Of a stretch of DNA of 64,000 nucleotides, positions 60,901 through 64,000 are shown piece by piece (positions within the stretch are counted from its first letter, which is position 1; each line of letters starts with the position of its first letter). The notes beneath the pieces were generated by a model that saw nothing but the letters and a program-made list of their open reading frames with translations, had not been told where the DNA came from and did no database searches. The stretch is from Lanius collurio (Eukaryota; Chordata; Aves; Passeriformes; Laniidae), in the NCBI GenBank assembly GCA_020086605.1, contig JACBWW010000003.1, positions 58,763,923 through 58,827,922 on the forward strand. The letters run 5' to 3'. Both the position numbers and the translations under genes were made by a program.

Positions 60901-61486
60901 TGTCAGTCAGGATATAGGGAAACAGGGGTATCTTTCTTTGGAGCCATTTTGGCTAATTCAAATATTAAAGTGAGAAATACTAAGTCTAAGAAGTGGCAGG
61001 AGAGTTGCAAAGAAAAGAAACATCCATCACAGACCATAATTTTTTGGCCTTTAAGACATCAGAAGCTGTTTTTATAACTTTATAGAAAGGATAAATAACC
61101 AACACTCAATTCCATACTTCCCTCCCTCCTACTACACCACCCCCCTCCAAAAAAAAAAAAAAAAGAAAAAATATGGATGTAGGAAATAGCCCTAAGTGTC
61201 ATTTTTAAACAGTGGTAAATATGTGCCTTCCATCTTTTTTTTTTCTATTTTTTGTGATAAGAACCTAAATTGAACTAATTGAGTTAATGATAAATGTAAT
61301 ACGTCTTTATGTGAGTCTCTCTAATTAATTTTCAGTTATGTTTTAATTGCCATGGAGGCATTGGACCAACTTCTAATGGCTTGCCATTCTCAAAGCATAA
61401 AACCATTTGTGGAAAGTTTCCTTCATATGGTGGCCAAGCTTCTGGAATCAGGCGAACCAAAGCTGCAAGTCCTTGGGACTAATTCT
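39959..61486 (+). CDS. EFR3A: EFR3A, N-terminal 122 residues (join of four exons, 3' incomplete)
   Basis: Join 39959-39968, 57938-58014, 59875-60002 and 61336-61486. EFR3A is a peripheral plasma-membrane protein. Its N-terminal cysteines are palmitoylated, and it recruits the PI4KA-TTC7-FAM126 complex, which makes PI4P from phosphatidylinositol at the inner leaflet. Residues 6-9 are four consecutive cysteines followed by a basic patch (LRPRYKR), the membrane anchor. Then come [19 protein letters not shown] and the helical repeats [19 protein letters not shown] and [16 protein letters not shown]. All introns are GT-AG with phases 1, 0 and 2, then 0 at the window's last donor. EFR3A is preferred over EFR3B because of [20 protein letters not shown] and the absence of the EFR3B start. 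About 820 residues are usual, so some 700 lie beyond the window. Broad expression is likely from the CpG-island promoter. Confidence 0.93.
40584..40614. repeat. Near-perfect palindrome, 15-bp arms
   Basis: The arms ctttggataaagcag and ctgctttatccaaag are exact reverse complements, separated by a single T. As RNA it would form a stem with a loop too tight for its innermost pairs. The stem is too short for a typical microRNA precursor. It lies in EFR3A intron 2. Confidence 0.9.
41476..41501 (+). repeat. Pyrimidine-only CT-rich run
   Basis: A 26-base run made only of C and T (CTCTCCTCTCCTCTC style), a short imperfect microsatellite in EFR3A intron 2. No splice acceptor use is supported here. 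Confidence 0.8.
45269..45349 (+). CDS. EFR3A: Candidate alternative EFR3A start exon (MGRKG...)
   Basis: A T-rich acceptor (cattgttatttacag) ends at 45268 and a strong donor AAAGG|GTAAGA starts the intron at 45350. In between, an in-frame TGA (45331-45333) precedes ATG GGA CGA AAG G (45337-45349). Its last base is in phase 1, exactly like exon 2, so splicing to 57938 would give MGRKG followed by [11 protein letters not shown]. The product would keep the palmitoylated cysteines but swap MPSR for a glycine-2, basic start that could be myristoylated. Other acceptor-like AGs lie at 45282 and 45310. It could also be chance, since only 13 coding bases support it. The sequence shows the exon logic; use in cells is inferred. 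Confidence 0.45.
45745..45886 (+). mobile_element. CR1 LINE 3' tail fragment
   Basis: The fragment 'gttcaagaagcatttggaca', then 'atgctctcaggcacacagtg' and 'ttcttggggctgtcctttgc', is the characteristic 3' end of a CR1 subfamily. It ends tattctacaattctgtgattcc. It is a short non-coding insertion in the same orientation as EFR3A, in intron 2. Confidence 0.88.
51303..51998 (+). mobile_element. CR1 LINE, 5'-truncated, intron 2
   Basis: This element runs in parallel with the CR1 at 33984-34737, sharing tttggggaagaatggctgg and the following ORF2 C-terminus (GEEWLES, then [12 protein letters not shown] and [11 protein letters not shown]). Then comes the 3' untranslated part and the tail gttaacgattctatgattcc. 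Frameshifts and stops make it inactive. The open frames at 51164-51804 on both strands belong to this relic and should not be called as genes. Confidence 0.9.
57194..57250 (+). repeat. T/G simple repeat
   Basis: Imperfect (TTTG)n and (TTG)n run broken by a ggggg block, about 0.7 kb before coding exon 3. A short imperfect microsatellite with no other function apparent. Confidence 0.75.
57938..58014 (+). CDS. EFR3A: EFR3A exon 3: cysteine-rich membrane anchor
   Basis: Acceptor ctctctgcag|GA and donor CCAAAA|GTGAGT (intron from 58015). The first two bases complete Arg4; residues 5-29 read [19 protein letters not shown] then FPEDPK. The four cysteines (residues 6-9) are the known palmitoylation cluster that fixes EFR3 proteins to the plasma membrane, and the following arginines and lysine suit acidic lipids. 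Compared with the mammalian protein as remembered, serine after the cysteines is alanine here. Length 77 bases, ending in phase 0. Confidence 0.95.
58015..59874 (+). other. EFR3A: EFR3A intron 3
   Basis: GTGAGT to tatttttag, about 1.86 kb. It contains an A-rich simple repeat (59176-59268) and two near-identical stretches around aaatatttaaac(g/a)acaat at 59448-59485. No extra exon is supported; the lysine-rich open frame at 59154-59402 is produced by the A-run. Confidence 0.8.
59176..59268 (+). repeat. A-rich repeat with CAA and A11G units
   Basis: A 93-base run almost entirely of A. It has an internal (CAA)n block, then about three 12-base units of one G and eleven As. CR1 elements do not end in poly(A), so it is more likely a simple-sequence expansion than a LINE tail. 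The assembled length may be unreliable. Confidence 0.9.
59875..60002 (+). CDS. EFR3A: EFR3A exon 4: residues 30-71
   Basis: Acceptor tatttttag|GAT and donor TATGG|GTAAGG. It reads [19 protein letters not shown], then [19 protein letters not shown] and RHRY, followed by two bases of Gly72 (phase 2). This is the start of the helical-repeat body of EFR3. It is nearly identical to mammalian EFR3A as remembered, showing strong constraint. 128 bases long; an antisense LTR begins 98 bases after the donor. Confidence 0.96.
60003..61335 (+). other. EFR3A: EFR3A intron 4
   Basis: GTAAGG to taattttcag, about 1.33 kb. More than half is the antisense solo LTR. A C-run followed by a run of about 16 As lies at 61139-61170. 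No other exon is supported. Confidence 0.85.
60101..60892 (-). mobile_element. Solo endogenous retrovirus LTR in EFR3A intron 4, antisense
   Basis: On the minus strand it begins TGTATTAGGCTTACATGG at 60892 and ends in CCACA at 60101. A perfect 5-bp duplication, ccctt, flanks it (60096-60100 and 60893-60897), the size usual for ERVL-type elements. The interior has repeated 'gctggagcag'-like units (for example 60560-60700), a pattern I associate with a songbird LTR family. There is no internal pol or gag, so it is a solo LTR. The open frames at 60400-60882 (160 and 143 codons) lie within it and are not genes. Confidence 0.85.
61336..61486 (+). CDS. EFR3A: EFR3A exon 5: residues 72-122
   Basis: Acceptor taattttcag|TTATG and donor AATTCT|GTGAGT. 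The first T completes Gly72. Then it reads [19 protein letters not shown], followed by [19 protein letters not shown] and [12 protein letters not shown], two helices of the armadillo-like repeat body. The segment [14 protein letters not shown] is the EFR3A version rather than EFR3B. It ends in phase 0; the next exon (expected to begin FVKFANIEED) is not in the window. Confidence 0.96.
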
Positions 61487-64000
61487 GTGAGTAAGCTCAG
61501 ATGCTAAATCAAATCAGAGTAAATCTTTGCTTGGGAAAGTACTTTGAGAAGTCTTAAAGGATCTGCCATTTGAAATTAATTGAAAGATACTGTAACAGGG
61601 TATATCCTTTGGGCCTAAGCACAGAGCAGATACCAGCTGGAGGCAGATAAACTGTTTCCCTTCAGTGTCCCAAATTCTTTTGATGTCTGGGCTCATTCCC
61701 TCCAAAAATAACTCCCGGAAGGAACAGAAAAACTCTTCTGTGAGTTCATATTTTAAGTCTTTAAGCAATCTTCCTGGAGCCAGTGTATGGGTAAGACAGA
61801 GTTTTGTTTTCTGGCAACTTAAGCTACGTGGAAAATGTCTTTGACTGTTGCAACCTCACCATCTTACCAGTTTAAATATTCCAGGATTCAGATCCAGGCT
61901 TGAAGGGTGTAACTAAAAGTATCAAAATAAAGATCTAGAGATCTAGTTTTCCAGTTAGAGTGATGGGTACAATCGCAATCAGGGTTATAGCTCTGTCATA
62001 TTTCCTTTCTAACCATTGTATTTTCCAGCTGGTAGCGTTGGAATCTCATAAATTCCAAGACTGTGATGTAGACTGTTTTCACTTAGAGTGACTGCTTTTA
62101 CATGGGTATAGAGTAGTGCATTTCATGTAAATTATTGCCATTCTTCACAGTGGGGGGCTTCTTTGTGGAATCAGTAAAACTGTTGGCTTTTGGGCTTGGT
62201 TACCACCTGATGAAATTAGATGGAGTTGCAGTTCAGCAAGACAGGAGGGTGTAGTAAAGTGATGCTACCCCAGAGCAGAATTTCTTGTTATGATGGAATA
62301 AAGAGAGTTTTCTGTAATGTAGGGTAGAAGTGTCCCCTCATTCCCCCACTAGCAGGGCAGCTTTACTGAGGATAATGAGATCTGTATCTCATCATACATA
62401 TAAAATTTTACTTATTTATTTAAACACTTTTGAGCCAGGCTACCCTGCTTCTTTTGATTTGTTTGTATAATAATGCCTGGGCAAGTCCTCTTAGGGAAGT
62501 GGCTTTGGAACTTGTTTCCTGGGGTGCCAAATGGCAATGTGTATATCATTTTCCAGTGGCTTAAAATCCTTGGTGGCAAATAGTTACTGCCAATCTCCAC
62601 TCTGATGTACAAGGCATGTGTCACTTCAAAATGCATATTACTGAACAGGACTCCACCTTGGGGTAATCTGTTTGATATTCCTGTCAGTTCCTAAGTTTTT
62701 TGTGAGTAAAGGAGATTAATTATTGGACTTCACAAATTAGGAGATAGTTTGTGTTCTATAAAACTCAGGGAAAAGCAAATAAGTTTCCCTAAATAAGAGG
62801 TGAAATTCCTTGAGGAGAATTTTTATGGCTCTTCAACGACATTCCAAAACCTTTTTTTAACCTAGCACTAATTTCCCCAGGTGCTTTCTAGAGTTAATGA
62901 AGACAAAGCATACAAGTCTATTTGTATTGACTTAGAAGAACAAAGAGTAACAGCTTGTCTGTTACCAAGGGCACTGCCTACTGTGTTCTTAAATAAATAT
63001 TGTTAGATTAGAATAACGAAGAAAGTTTACTGCCATATTCAGCCTTTTTTCTCTCCTCAAGAAGGAAATAAACAAGCAAACAAAAAAACAGAGGAGATGG
63101 TTTGGTGACTGAATAATGCTTCATATACCTTAGCTATTCTGATGTACCACTTTGGAGTGCAAACTGGTATTGTCTAGAAGAGAAAACTGGACTGTATATG
63201 AAGTAAATATCTTTAAACTGGTGAAAAGTCAGGCAACCTTTGGGAAATTTTGCATAGTATTTTTAGGAAACTCAGTTTAAAGCCTTACAAATTTATAGTC
63301 TGCTTACATTTAAATATATGTGGGGTATGATTGTGGTTCCAAGTAGATTTTGGTTATTTTCTATCCAAAGCTTCAGTGAGATAGAAAGGCAGTGATGTCT
63401 TTGAAGTAAAATTCAAGCCTCTTTACTTGAGCTGTCGGGTTATTTCAGCCTCACAGATTTTGCTTCAGCTGTGGGACTCTTGTGATTGCTTAAAAGTCGG
63501 GGTTTCAAATGAAGCAAATCTCTGTACTGAACATCTTTAAGTAATTTAAAGGCTTGAAAAGATTTGGAAACTCCCACTGTCTTCTGAGTGTGTTTTGCCG
63601 ACTTACAAATACTTGATTTTGGGTGCAGTACGTGCTCTGCTTGGTGCTCTATATTTTAGGAAATAAATGAAACTTTTACTTAGCTGTTTGTCATCTTAAA
63701 TTCATTTTGGACTTTAAACTCCATTTAATTTCTACTAGTAGTTGATTTATTTTTGAAAAGCAAACCTGAAGATGACTCTTTTAGATAAATAATTGTTTGG
63801 GTTTTATTTATGTACTTTTAAGCCTGACATTGAGGTTGCATATAAGTTATTCCTGTGATCTTTTATATGTTGCATTTATAAGTTATGTTACCTTATTTTG
63901 TACAGCAGCAGTGATTATTTTTTTTTTTTTTTAAATTACATAATTGTAACCCTCTTTATGTAAGACAGATACTTAAAAACAGGTAAAATTTGATAGTGGA
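61487..64000 (+). other. EFR3A: EFR3A intron 5, continuing beyond the window
   Basis: It starts GTGAGT. No sequence matching the expected next EFR3A exon was found before 64000, so at least 2.5 kb of intron lies here. It is AT-rich with a T-run near 63917-63932; no repeat family was recognised. Confidence 0.75.

Overview
The window is nuclear DNA from a bird, most likely a passerine. The evidence is intron-rich vertebrate gene structure, several CR1 LINE 3' ends, and long terminal repeats (LTRs) of avian endogenous retrovirus types, in an AT-rich background with one sharp CpG island. Almost all open reading frames here are short chance frames. Only one protein-coding gene can be supported, plus one intronless gene fragment carried inside a CR1 element.

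Positions 1 to about 34.8 kb are intergenic and repeat-seeded, with no intact gene seen. They hold an LTR on the plus strand (16.31-16.84 kb) and a CR1 element (about 17.7-18.75 kb) whose middle is replaced by a broken, intronless piece of PSME3 (proteasome activator PA28-gamma). They also hold a pair of 272-bp direct repeats 3.1 kb apart (20.05 and 23.14 kb), a CR1 tail (21.1 kb), and an endogenous-retrovirus remnant on the minus strand (LTR 29.13-29.68 kb plus a broken reverse transcriptase piece 30.43-30.99 kb). Two more CR1 elements follow (31.78-32.2 kb minus; 33.98-34.74 kb plus), the second ending just before the CpG island.

From about 34.9 kb to the right end lies the 5' part of EFR3A on the plus strand. 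EFR3A is the palmitoylated plasma-membrane anchor of the PI4KA-TTC7-FAM126 lipid kinase complex. A CpG-island promoter (about 34.95-35.8 kb) carries two ZNF143-like sites, a GC box and a YY1/TISU-type element. It feeds a non-coding exon 1 ending at 35407, then a start exon (39915-39968), then coding exons 57938-58014, 59875-60002 and 61336-61486. All have canonical GT-AG borders and matching phases. Together they encode residues 1-122; the gene continues past the window. A second possible start exon sits in the 18-kb intron 2 (45269-45349). The introns carry CR1 tails, an antisense solo LTR with a perfect 5-bp target duplication, simple repeats and a strong palindrome.

The most unusual observations are the CR1-PSME3 chimera, the candidate alternative EFR3A N-terminus, and twin 11-codon upstream ORFs in the EFR3A leader. 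Gene identities rest on remembered protein families, since no search could be run.
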